A stretch of 64,000 nt of DNA. It comes from Rhyzopertha dominica (taxonomy: Eukaryota > Arthropoda > Insecta > Coleoptera > Bostrichidae). The stretch covers positions 13,511,786-13,575,785 of the forward strand of contig QCXZ01000041.1 of NCBI GenBank assembly GCA_025024175.1, read 5' to 3'. Position 1 is the stretch's first letter. Each line of letters opens with the position of its first letter. Shown piece by piece: positions 23,979 to 33,489 of this stretch. A program made the position numbers and the translations under genes. The notes under the pieces were generated by a model, which worked only from the letters and a program-made list of their open reading frames with translations, did no database searches and was not told where the DNA came from.

Positions 23979-24777
23979 ATGAGTATTTCATCAGAAAGTG
24001 ATAAATTTGTCGAGGTAAACTGCGACTGTGCCAAATTATCATCTTCAAAATCATATATATCCGATAGTGAAGAAAATTTTATAATTTGCCTTGCTAATAT
24101 TAGCAAAGGCAGTCTTTCGGATGTACAGTTTGCATCAGATTCGGAAAGTGATGAAGTCAACGAGATCACGATCATTAAATCATTAAAGAACGTAAGTTTT
24201 TGTTGTTAACATACATGCTGGTACAGTTAAGCGTGATTAAGACTGATATCAAATTTACAATACAAGTCTACTCTTACTTTAATATATTTTTTGTTTCGAG
24301 CTAATTGCATAGAATTTTTTGTAACGAAATTGAAACAGAATTTTTGTTTTACTGTTACTTTCCCATGAATTAACTTTCGACAAGTTAATCATTGTAGGTA
24401 TGGCTCATACAACCATACTATTTTGAGTTTACAAACACGAATGTCAGTCCCATATATTTATTTTGCCTGCTATAAAAATAAGTAATGACGTGATGGGTTA
24501 TTTTTGCAACCAATCCTTTATTAGTTATAAAAAAGTGCCTTTTTTTTCTAAACCGCAGTATTATTTGCAGGTTCGCTTCTGTAAAGCTATCAAAGTTCAT
24601 TGCATGATTCATTGGGCCTTCGCCTATAAAGCTGCTAGACGTGGACCTTGGGAAGAGTACGCTAGGAATCGCGAAAGGTTTAGAAACAGAATAAGTCAAA
24701 TCGAAAAATCACTGGAATGGGTACCAGCTTCGAATCATAGAAATAAGGTTAATACTAATAGGTTTAGCCAGGTGTAA
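23979..24777 (+). CDS. unknown two-exon gene in the inverted repeat
   Basis: Exon 1 (23979-24191, 71 codons) begins at an ATG and encodes a serine/acidic region (SDSEEN, SDSESDE). It ends at a consensus donor GTAAGT in phase 0. A 379-bp intron (24192-24570) ends in a pyrimidine-rich tract and TTTGCAG. Exon 2 (24571-24777, 68 codons plus TAA) continues in phase 0. It is basic and aromatic, with a likely helical, charged stretch (WEEYARNRERFRNRISQIEKSLEW). The total is about 139 residues. I recognise no domain. The acidic N-terminus followed by a basic C-terminus could suit a nuclear or transposon accessory protein, but this is speculation. The matching copy in the left arm is frameshifted in exon 1. 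Confidence 0.45.
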
Positions 24778-25005
24778 ACTACTTGTCCACCTAATCAAAC
24801 TATTAAAGAACAGTATTTGGGCAATTAACAACCAAATGGTTAAATATAAAATTGGCCTAGTGTTTACTAACAAACGTTACGGAGACAGCCGGTGGGGAAT
24901 GGTGTTAAACGAATCATTTATTGTTAACGAAAGTACTAGTTAAACATTCAACGCATCGGCAGAATCGGCTCCTTTCACAGAAGTTTTGCTAAAAGTCGAT
25001 TCAAT

Positions 25006-25209
25006 GTGTCTGAGGTTTTCGTATACATAATAACATCTGCACCACATCTAATGAGATCGATATTTAAGCGTTACATGGATCAACTGCTGCAAAAAAGGCA
25101 GCTAAGAACATACGAAAATCTCCAACTGCGATTCGGGATTAGTATGCAGTTGTTTCTTTTTTTCACTCTAGAACGGATACTAACATTGCAGGAACACAAC
25201 ATCGATTAA
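25006..25209 (+). other. 67-codon frame repeated in both arms
   Basis: The same short frame is present in the left arm at 17246-17043. It resembles no family I know. Conservation between arms simply reflects their near identity, so it is weak support for a gene. Confidence 0.15.
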
Positions 25210-25679
25210 ACAATTATTACTTACGTAACCATTCTGTTACTTTATAAAAATTAATTAATTGATTACCTTAGGTTTATTTTATTATTCAAAACACGAGTAG
25301 TCCAGTTCTGATACTTTTACGCTAGTTAAAAATAACTCGCACTCGGATAGACGCCCGAGCAAGGTCGCCCGCCTAGAACGAGATCCCGCGGCCAAAACAT
25401 GGTCGCGTCCTAGACCGTGTGGTTGAGCTTCGCGCATCTGGTATGCCTTTGCAGATTTCGCGGACCTATCTCAATTAACATACAGGTATGCGAATTAGAA
25501 TAAATTTGCTTACTACTACGAAACAGGTATCCAATCGCCGATTGCGCGACCCTCAAACGGTAATTTGAAGCAGAAAATATATGTTAATTGGCACATATAT
25601 GAGAATTAGCACATATTTGCGAACTGGAACCACAAACAATCATTCCTTTGAATTACAACATATATAATATAACTACTCA

Positions 25680-26670
25680 TGTGGCTTTTACAATATGCGG
25701 CTACAATATGGCCGCTTTTAACAGCAGTTCGCGTACCATTCGCTAGATGGCGCTCTCACCTATACGAGCTATTGATGTAATAAATGGAACTTCACTGGAC
25801 TATACTCGAGTGGCTCAACATATATAGTTATAAAAAGTGAGAGTAGGAGACTACTTACATAAAGCGTTGTACTCAACAGCCCGCTCCGCACTAAAGCATT
25901 GTTATGCACATTTTTGTAAATGCAAGACATACCGTTTTCGTAATAAATTGACAGTAGTAGTCTTCAAAAATATTAATTTGTTGTTACATACAGAGGGAAG
26001 ATCACAAAGATGGGAGCAATCAGCTGTTTATTTACGTTGAGCTGAGTGCATTTGGCTTTCAGAAAAACACGCGTTGTTTGAACGCAACAATGACATATTA
26101 TTATTTTAAACATTGCACGCATGGGGGCAGTTTTATTACTATATCTGCTGAGCGACTCAAGTACAATAAAAATGAATTAGCAGTAAGGAACATTTTGCTA
26201 TGGCTGCATCACTTCAGTAGTTCGGGTATCGTATCCCACTTGCTTACGCCAGATATATGTATGTGTTTTATTAGTATGTTTATGATCCTAAGCAAAACTC
26301 TTATACTTTACTATTTGTAGAAGTATTTTACAGAATCAGATATGGTTGCATTTCATGATATAAGAGACGCAACCGGAAAAATTATTCACACAGTTAGTAT
26401 AATAGGTTTTTAAATAAAGGGTTTTTTACAAAGCAGATGTGTCCACATTAACATTACGGCTGAACATACATCCTACCCTGCATTTTTTGAATATTAATTT
26501 CCTTTTAATGATTGTTTCTAAGACAGAATAATTAGTAACAAAATTTTTATATTGTGTTTGAATAAAATATGAGGTATTAATAATTTGTTTTGAAGATCCC
26601 TGATTTTGGGTGGTCATTTCTATATTTCATCCATAAAACTAGTGTCTCTATATTAAAAAAATGTACAGTC
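25680..26670. other. no supported gene
   Basis: Unique-looking sequence immediately outside the right arm, with a short CpG-bearing patch (25700-25760). Frames 25837-26040 and 26078-26320 have no recognisable domain. Confidence 0.4.
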
Positions 26671-26870
26671 ATTACGTGTTACTTCTACGTAGAGCAAAAT
26701 TACCCCTAATCTTTTATTAGAGAGATAATGCCCGATTAGCTCAGTCGGTAGAGCACGAGATTCTTAATCTCAGGGTCGTGGGTTTGAGCCCCACGTTGGG
26801 CACCAATTTATTACGTAATTACTTCTACCTAGAGCACAGTTATCCCTAATTTTTGATTAGAGAGATAATG
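26671..26870 (+). repeat. about 60-bp direct repeat flanking a tRNA-like gene
   Basis: The segment at 26671-26730 (ATTACGTG...AGAGATAATG) recurs at 26810-26870 with several substitutions, 139 bp downstream, so the tRNA lies between the copies. It reads like a tandem duplication of a flank-plus-tRNA unit whose second tRNA was lost or replaced. Confidence 0.75.
26730..26802 (+). tRNA. tRNA-Lys (anticodon CTT), possibly a pseudogene
   Basis: A cloverleaf can be drawn: acceptor GCCCGAT/GTTGGGC, D arm with intact A box TAGCTCAGTCGG, anticodon loop TTCTTAA and T stem GTGGG/CCCAC. The body is close to the animal tRNA-Lys(CTT) pattern. Against function, the T loop reads TTTGAGC, so the invariant C56 is T and the B box is altered, and the anticodon stem has a C-A mismatch at its top. 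CCA is present in the DNA at 26803-26805, unusual for eukaryotic nuclear tRNA genes and suggestive of retroposition. Confidence 0.75.
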
Positions 26871-27107
26871 CTCGGGTTGTTCACTGCTACTCAGTGGAGA
26901 AGGTTGGGGTTTCCACTCAGTCACATTAATAACAAAATATATTTATGTCCACTACCAAACACAGGGATAATAATTAAGAATATTAGATATTAAGATCGAT
27001 AAAAGGCATGGTAGCTACAAGAAAATAAATATCTAGCCAAAAGTATAGCGCCAAAAGATTATCTCATCACACACTGATTTCAGTTATGCAGTGTTCTTTA
27101 TTTGCAG

Positions 27108-27303
27108 AACTAAAATCAAATGGGAAGCTATGTACAGAATATACGAGTTTTCCGATCCGCAGCGCCTGATTCTAGTGAGAAACAAAATAAAGCAAATACT
27201 ATGCTTACGCGATGATCCGTTACTACGTCTGGCCAATAGCAGTACCGCAAACGATTCAAGATCTCAAAAATTACTGCAAAGGTTCACGTGCGGCGTAGTG
27301 TGA
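27108..27303 (+). CDS. candidate terminal exon, unknown protein
   Basis: A good acceptor (TTCTTTATTTGCAG) precedes 196 nt of CpG-containing open frame ending in TGA (27301-27303). The roughly 64 residues are charged and end in a cysteine-containing tail (YEFSDPQRLILVRNKIKQ is typical of its texture). No domain was recognised. The upstream exon would have to leave two bases of a codon. Splice site and composition are seen; a gene is inferred. Confidence 0.35.
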
Positions 27304-27381
27304 TCAGATGTATGAGTGAGCCAAAATTACCATATATAACTCACGAAAAACAATCTATATCCAGCTTTATTTCATAATATG

Positions 27382-27791
27382 TAACGTTTTTATGGGATGT
27401 TCGACCTTTTTCTTCAACTTGCCAAGGCACTTATAGTGGTCAAACTTGCCAACAACTAAGTAAAGTTCGCTTACATATAAGCGATATACGTTTAAAAAAG
27501 ATAGGTGTGCTCTTTCTGGCCATGTATTAGGTAACTTTCAACACGAAATTGACTTTGAAAATATAAATATATTAGCAAAAGAATGTAATTTAGGCAAAAG
27601 GTTATTTTTAGAAATGATTAATATTAATAAATATATATACAAAATTTAAGTGTAATTTATACTTACTTACTAAATTATAACAAATAAACTAAAAATCCAT
27701 TTTACAATATTGGTAATGTAATATTACTCCATTATATATTTTTTAATTCTAAGTTATATAAAAAAAGGTCGAACATGCCGTAAAAACGTTA
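27382..27791 (+). pseudogene. Penelope-like GIY-YIG endonuclease fragment within an inverted repeat
   Basis: Between 27405 and 27650 the plus strand encodes, with a few stops, the C-terminal endonuclease pattern of Penelope-like elements: a decayed Y-GQTCQQLS-VR-H segment, then GHVLGNFQHEIDFENINILAKE and KRLFLEMINI ending at TAA near 27650. The fragment is bracketed by a 30-bp inverted repeat (27382-27411 and 27762-27791, 28 of 30 matching; core GTTCGACCTTTTT). Penelope-like elements are known for unusual terminal repeats including inverted ones, so the bracket is probably part of the element. Confidence 0.65.
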
Positions 27792-28443
27792 AATATTATA
27801 AACTAATACGACCGTTAATTATACAAAATATCAACTTTAATTCTATAGACATTCTATAGACATGTATTATTTACAGTTATATTCCATGAACGTTTATAGG
27901 TAAGTAATCTAATTTTACAGGTAAGCAATTAAATTTATTGCCTTGATGAGGCCCACAAATTCATCAGTTTGAACACCCTCTTTTTTGCAAGGACGTCTAA
28001 TATTCCCGAATATCCATGATAGGATAGCCCCAAATCTGATCTGGTATAGAAGATATATCGTCTATTTCGTAATGTCTTCGAGGAACGGATGCTTGGAGCT
28101 TGGAGGACAAAAGCCCTAGCACTCGTCTCTACCAGTGGTACCTCGATCACGTCCTGGGGTGGTTTCAAAGTTTTTATCTCCCGTGAGTATATCACGCTGG
28201 ATGACAGAACCTTATAGTAATTAAAGTGAGGTAGTGTTTTTAAACAGAATTGCTTCCTAACGTTTTGCTAGCACGAGTGGCAAGCTTCTTCAGAGGTCCT
28301 TCCATCTCCGATGCTGGATGTAGACTGCGTCCTTTAGATCCGAATCAGGACTACAGTTCATCACCTGGCCGCGAAAGCTTTAACCAATTCGTCAGAAGAA
28401 TTCTTTACCTTGCAGCTTGCAGCAAGGGTTGAAAATAAAATTG
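27792..28443 (-). other. unidentified segment with ribozyme-like motif
   Basis: The minus strand around 28293-28259 reads CTGAAGA, a possible stem-loop, then AAAACGTTAGG. This recalls the CTGANGA...GAAAC core of the hammerhead-type ribozymes found in Penelope-like terminal repeats, but here CTGATGA is CTGAAGA and GAAA is AAAA, so cleavage activity is doubtful. A minus-strand frame of 86 codons (28195-27935) follows and is not recognised. Confidence 0.3.
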
Positions 28444-29229
28444 AACAATCATTGTTTCAGCACATGGTCTGGAATAGGTGAAGTCAGATTCCTAAGTTCT
28501 AGGTAAAACAGCCAAAAATATTGCACTGGCGCACCCCATCGACTATCCGTCAGCACCTTCCAGAAAACAATCTGCTTATCTCTCGATAAACCGTTCCTCA
28601 TTTAGGCCCATAAAAACGAGCAGTCCAATTTGCAAAAAAAAATTGCGGAACAAAGAAATTTTTTCTCAGAAGATTAACATGCATTACCCAAATGGATATC
28701 ATTTGCGTACCAATCGATGAAATAAACCTTTATACTATTAATAGGCTTTTATTNATTCCCTAAAATTTAAACCATAACACAGTATAAAGAGAGGCGATAG
28801 CTCCTTTACTAGTACTTTAACTAGTATCTACCGCATTCTTTCTTTTGTATGTTAAATGATTGAGTACCAATATGATAGGATGTGTTTAGCGCGACTTACA
28901 ATATCCCGGATACGATAAAATATTTTATTTATACATTCATTAACTTAATTATGAGATCTGTTAGATTATCAGGAGACAAGGCCTTTCAACATTTCCAATA
29001 CATCGCTTCCAAATAATCTCAAAAACAGATATACCTTTTTCTTTCTCTCAAACAAACAAGTGCTAGATTCTATCCAAGTACGATCCCTGTCTGTACCCTA
29101 AACATTGAAACAGTTATAGGTAGTTTTTTAATGAAATGTGAACCAGTGCCGCCTGTTAAAATATAATGTTTTGGGCGTACCTATTAAAATTCCAAATNTA
29201 CTCAATAAAATGCCAGTTCCNTTAAATTT
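28444..29229. other. no supported feature
   Basis: AT-rich sequence with N calls at 28754, 29198 and 29221. No repeat or coding evidence was found. Confidence 0.4.
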
Positions 29230-29720
29230 TCCAGTCTCACACCACCCCAGCTCCGAAGGCGATAGTGAATCCGGGAGCGTGCCGAAACTCACCGCCTGGC
29301 AAAATGCAAAGCGTGCCCACAATTAACCTAAAGTTGCAAATCGATAACCAAGAAAGCCGCACGTGAATGTAACCCGCTAATTGACTATCAATAGTCCCAT
29401 TACTCTAATTTGCATCGAAATACTAATAACGGAGGGCCGCGGCCGCAACTTGACCGACCCGAGGGCCGTTTTGGGCCGGAGCCGTCACAATCTCCGAGCC
29501 AGTTTACCTATCCGGGAATCAGGGACAGGATACGCGAATTAGAACTCAATCTCGTCGGGGCCGACGTTCGGGGCTGTTGCAGTTCCGATGGAGATGCGGC
29601 CCCCGTTCGACAGGGCAACCCCCGCCGGATATGAGCTTCCGTTATGAACAATTTGCTGTAAAATCGAATGATCAGGCGATGGCTGCCGTTTACGAGATTT
29701 GTGCGAATCATTTTTCGTCC
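29230..29720. other. CpG-rich, possibly regulatory block
   Basis: A strongly CpG-rich island with no splice-bounded frame. It contains clustered homeodomain-like cores (CTAATTG near 29377) and a perfect octamer ATTTGCAT at 29408-29415, followed by a very GC-rich run (29430-29480). That fits a developmental enhancer or conserved element, but conservation cannot be tested here. Frames on both strands (29410-29634, 29508-29711) overlap and look like by-products of GC content. Confidence 0.35.
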
Positions 29721-29926
29721 TGTAAAATTATGTTTTGGTTAAGCGGCGCAACGGATGTAAAATTTCAAGAGCAACGCGTTTATTTTATGAAAAAGAAACG
29801 AATTTGCATTTGCCGATTTCAAACGAGATGAACATCGTCTTTGTCATAAGTGAAATAGTTCCTTGCATACTTTGCTTNAAATGAGATATTTTTATATATC
29901 AAAAACCGCTGCAAATTGAATCAATA

Positions 29927-30760
29927 CTTCCACATCCAATTGTCAAAATGACATTTACGTTTTTATTTCTTATACTACATGATTAGTAATCAGGTTTTGA
30001 GCATTTTTTTCTCTCTACACATTTTTTCTAAGACAAACTGTTCTCGTAATAGCAAAAATACATAAATTTCTAAAATCTTTTTTTCCAAATAACTCGAAAA
30101 TTATTAACTACACAAAAAAATTACAAGAGTGCTTCCCGATCAGAAATTTTATTTTCTATATAATTCTAAAATTTAAAAAAATCGTACAAACAGGGTCCAA
30201 AATACCTTTTTTGGAAATATTTCGAAAATGTCAAAATTTTGGATAAATTTTCTAAGACACTTTTTGTGAGAAATCTTATTTCCTATCTGATAGTATTTTC
30301 ATTTTTGAATATATTAAATATATTTGGCGATATTTAGGAATACCGTTTTCTTTAAGTGACGCTTTTTTGCTTCTTCTAAACAATCTGCTGCACCGAAAAT
30401 TTATAAGGGCGAATAATACTCGCAGTTATACTACTAATCACATACTAAAACGAAAAAAAATATAAAAGTTTGCAAAAAGGGTAGTTACCCCCCAATTTTG
30501 CCCCCTTTCCGATACCCTACTTACCCCAAAAACAATAGGTCGCTTTGTTGAGTTGAGATTTAAGCGTTTGCCAAATTCCAAGTTCATATATTAAGTCTTT
30601 CGAAAGTTATCGTGTCCACAAACAAAACTACAGACACAGACAAGAAATTCTTTTTGCTCAAATATTGTTTTTTTATGTTTTCGACTATTATAAAGCGAAT
30701 GAGTAAATAAAATTTTTTATAGCGATACAATACTTTCTTTCCATCCGTTGGATGTAGAAG
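29927..30760 (-). mobile_element. family X repeat, copy 2
   Basis: 834-bp unit whose ends are inverted: CTTCCACATCCAA at the left and, on the opposite strand, CTTCTACATCCAA at the right (12 of 13). Read on the minus strand it aligns along its whole length with copy 1 (11734-12579), including the GT-rich stretch, CTTTCGAAAGACTTAA and the CCCAAAAACA block. No coding frame. A clear TSD was not found. Confidence 0.7.
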
Positions 30761-31929
30761 GAAAACTATATAACATGACTTAACGTATAATACATAATAA
30801 TAGTAACAAATATAATGGTTGACGTATTAACTTTGACAATTACCGTGTCTTCATTGTTAATGTTGAATTTAAAAAAAGACTAAATATGTATTTCAACAGC
30901 CAAGTCACCATCTTCAGTGAAAGCAAGCGACTTATGAAATATTTGGTAGATTTAACCCGAGCATATCATTCTCATTACCAAATTCTCAGCAGAAGTGGAG
31001 CATAGTAAACCGAAAAAATTAAGTGTCACAAACTTATTACACCTACTTTGAAGAACATGTTACATGTTTGAAACCCGACTGTGTCTAAAATGTACATTTT
31101 CCTAAAATCCATAGAATAGGTAACTCACCTACTTACCTGCTTTGGAAATGCTTAACCAATTAGCGCAATAATTTTACCTACACCACCGACCGATCTTAAA
31201 AGAGATAACCAGTAATTTCCTCGCACATGGCTGTTACGTCCATGAGTTTTTGCAATTTTTGACACCAAAAATTCTAACGTTGATATTTTTTTGGAAAGCT
31301 TAAATTCTTGTTTCACGAGCATTACTTGCACCATTGAAAAAGAAGAACGGAGACGTATTCCGTTTTTTTTATTTTCTGGTGTTAAGAAAAGGGAACAGCG
31401 AAATAGAGATTAACGTATATAGAATACAAATATGTTTATAATCATTGAATCCCAAAATTCTTATCAACACAAGCTTTCGGCCTTGGACTTCGTAGTTGAT
31501 AGATAAGTTAATTTCCCTTTATCAAAATTTAGCTTTGAAAATGAATTCAAAATATATTAAGAATGTTGCACTTCACAATGGGTACTCCAGTAGAATGGTA
31601 GACAAGGTACACCACAAAAGGCAGGTTTTGGACATCATCACGCTGTCTTTTCAAGCAACATGAGAATATCCTCCTGCTAAATCCGGACAATACTGTAATT
31701 TGCCTTGTTACTCTATTTGGTATGTTTGGTATACGAGATGTTTGTAATCAGATAAATACATTTACAAAAACTGAAAACACTTCTTTAAGGGAAAAAATAA
31801 ATTTCTTTGAATTTTAATGTAACTGAAAACGTTTACCATGACTTTGTAACGAATAACTTGAATTGCGGAACTAGTTGTTGACAAGAAAAATCAGTTTTTC
31901 AAGAGATTTGAATTGCAGTAAATGTCCCT
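30761..31929. other. no supported feature
   Basis: AT-rich. A 60-codon minus frame (31334-31152) is not recognised. Confidence 0.4.
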
Positions 31930-32260
31930 TTAATGTAACAAATGAATTTCCGAGCGATTCCAATTTACGCACGCCATACATAATTAGTATAATAGTTTGT
32001 GCATTTCACTAATAGTTCGAGCGTGCAGTGCATCTGACATAATTGCCGGGCAAGAATTGCGCCCGTGTTGCGGTTAATATTGGCGCCCACTGACAGCAGG
32101 TAACAGCGTAGGCCGTATGGCAACGCAACAGGCAATTTTGCTGCCTCCTGTTAAACCAGGATCGCACCATCATTGGTTAACCGAAGGACCGCGTCAGGAA
32201 TAAGTCGCATTTGATTCGAACCGTGAAACTCGGAGCGACTGAAAGCTTATAATTGCTATG
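31930..32260. other. CpG-rich non-coding block
   Basis: Unlike its surroundings, this 330-bp patch is rich in CpG and GGCGCC-like motifs (near 32090) and has no open frame. It may be regulatory or conserved; this is inference from composition only. Confidence 0.25.
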
Positions 32261-32486
32261 ATTTGTGTACATTTTCGGATACTACGTGATATTTTGGGTC
32301 AACTTTATGTGTCGCATGTTATATCTAGACATCAGAGTTTTCCAGATATTAGTGAATTTAAGTGATATTTATGGGAAATGTGTGGTCTCCAATAGGAGTT
32401 TTTAGCAGTGATTTGTGTATAAAAAGCTTGCCGTTTCGTATAATAGTTAAGTCTGTATCAGGTAAGTTGAAGAAAGAAAATTATTA

Positions 32487-32566
32487 CCTGAATGCATTTA
32501 TTAATGTACATAAGACATAATTAACCCATTAACTATATGATATGTACATTAATAAATGCATTCAGG
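32487..32566. repeat. perfect 26-bp palindromic arms, 28-bp loop
   Basis: Positions 32487-32512 and 32541-32566 are exact reverse complements (CCTGAATGCATTTATTAATG... in one orientation). They enclose a loop containing AATTAACCCATTAACTAT. The structure lies at the distal end of the minus-strand SINE copy and may be part of its tail. Confidence 0.9.
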
Positions 32567-32639
32567 CAGTAATTATCTTTTATATAACATAATATAATAC
32601 AATATAATTAACGTCGATAATATTTATAATGGGTTAACA

Positions 32640-32739
32640 GGCATCAGAAGAATTGAAAAAGTATTGCCAGCCTTGACAGAGATTTGAACTCGGGACCTTT
32701 TGAACACTAATCAAATGCTCTATCACTGAGCTGTCAGGG
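32640..32739 (-). mobile_element. tRNA-derived SINE, minus-strand copy
   Basis: The minus strand at 32739-32671 folds as a tRNA-like head: acceptor-like CCCTGAC/GTCAAGG with one mismatch, A-box-like CAGCTCAGTGATAGAGC, anticodon arm TTTGATTAGTGTTCAAA and B-box-like GAGTTCAAATC. It continues into GCTGGCAATACTTTTTCA and a TGTTAACCCATTA tail, shared with the plus-strand copy at 32985-33090. A pol III-transcribed SINE head is the best reading; the shared body argues against a plain tRNA gene. Confidence 0.65.
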
Positions 32740-32984
32740 TCCTATTCAGAATCGAGGTCAAGTTGGCATATATACATCAAAGTTCATAATGTAATATAAT
32801 ATAATATAATAAAATGTAATATGATATAATATATTTGGGTTGTAATTAGCTGCTGGTCTCCATAATCTGGCCTCCGCAGCGAATTACGCTCTGAAGCTCG
32901 AAAATACTGAGCGACAAGCGAATCAGGTACAAATGTGCTGGATGGCGTTCAGCAGCGTTACATAGTAACTGTGACGTGCATATG

Positions 32985-33090
32985 CCGCTTTGTTGGTTGG
33001 TTAGAGCGTTTGACTAGTGTTCAAATCCCGGTCAAAGCTGGCAATACTTTTTCATTTCAGGTATATGCCTGTTAAACCAATAACTATATC
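32985..33090 (+). mobile_element. tRNA-derived SINE, plus-strand copy
   Basis: An inverted partner of the copy at 32640-32739. It retains GGTTAGAGCGTTTGACTAGTG and the body GCTGGCAATACTTTTTCA, but lacks the bases between the two GTTCAAA repeats present in the other copy, as if a deletion had used that microhomology. The 5' end is diverged. Confidence 0.6.
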
Positions 33091-33489
33091 TTACATACAT
33101 TAATAGGTTAAGGAACTTTGATTGGGTATGATGACTTGTTGCCTTTTCACGTTGGTCCATCCTTCCCGCACTCGAACACTGCAGGAGAAAGGTTCGTTGA
33201 CTCTCCTCTCCCATGTAGGAGCATATCCTACTTAGCCTAACGCATTTGTTTGTTAGCCTATTACGATTTCCATTTTATTTTTGCCTGACCTGATTTCATT
33301 TCCTATCTTATTTCCAATAAAATAGCCATCAATTGCTTTATCTGGTCAACAGTAGTATTGTTTTTGTTTCACTGACAGGAGAAACTATTCCCACATATTT
33401 CTGTAAAACGGAAAACTCAAGATACCATTGCAAGCGATATCCTTGACTTGATTTGGGACTTTGAAATGTCGATAATCTGCTTCTTTTTA
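33091..33489. other. no supported feature
   Basis: Short frames only; may include the diverged tail of the SINE at its left edge. Confidence 0.35.

Larger units (their letters stand above)
23693..25679 (-). repeat. right arm of about 2-kb inverted duplication
   Basis: Reverse complement of 16572-18567. The outer end is AACTACTCA at 25671-25679, after which the sequences diverge completely. The inner end begins at TTGGATTC (23693), where the left copy runs into the gap. It carries the better-preserved copy of an unknown two-exon gene. Confidence 0.92.

Noticed and set aside
24418..24699. Minus-strand gene in the right arm
   Set aside because: It is antisense to the spliced plus-strand exon, which has matching splice sites and phase.
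16572..25679. Polinton/Maverick or other giant DNA transposon with 2-kb terminal repeats
   Set aside because: No polymerase B, retroviral-type integrase, protease or packaging ATPase lies between the arms; only decayed LINE sequence. The left arm also meets an assembly gap rather than a defined end.
32671..32739. Ordinary functional tRNA gene on the minus strand
   Set aside because: The sequence continues into a body shared with an inverted copy nearby and the cloverleaf is imperfect; a SINE head fits better.
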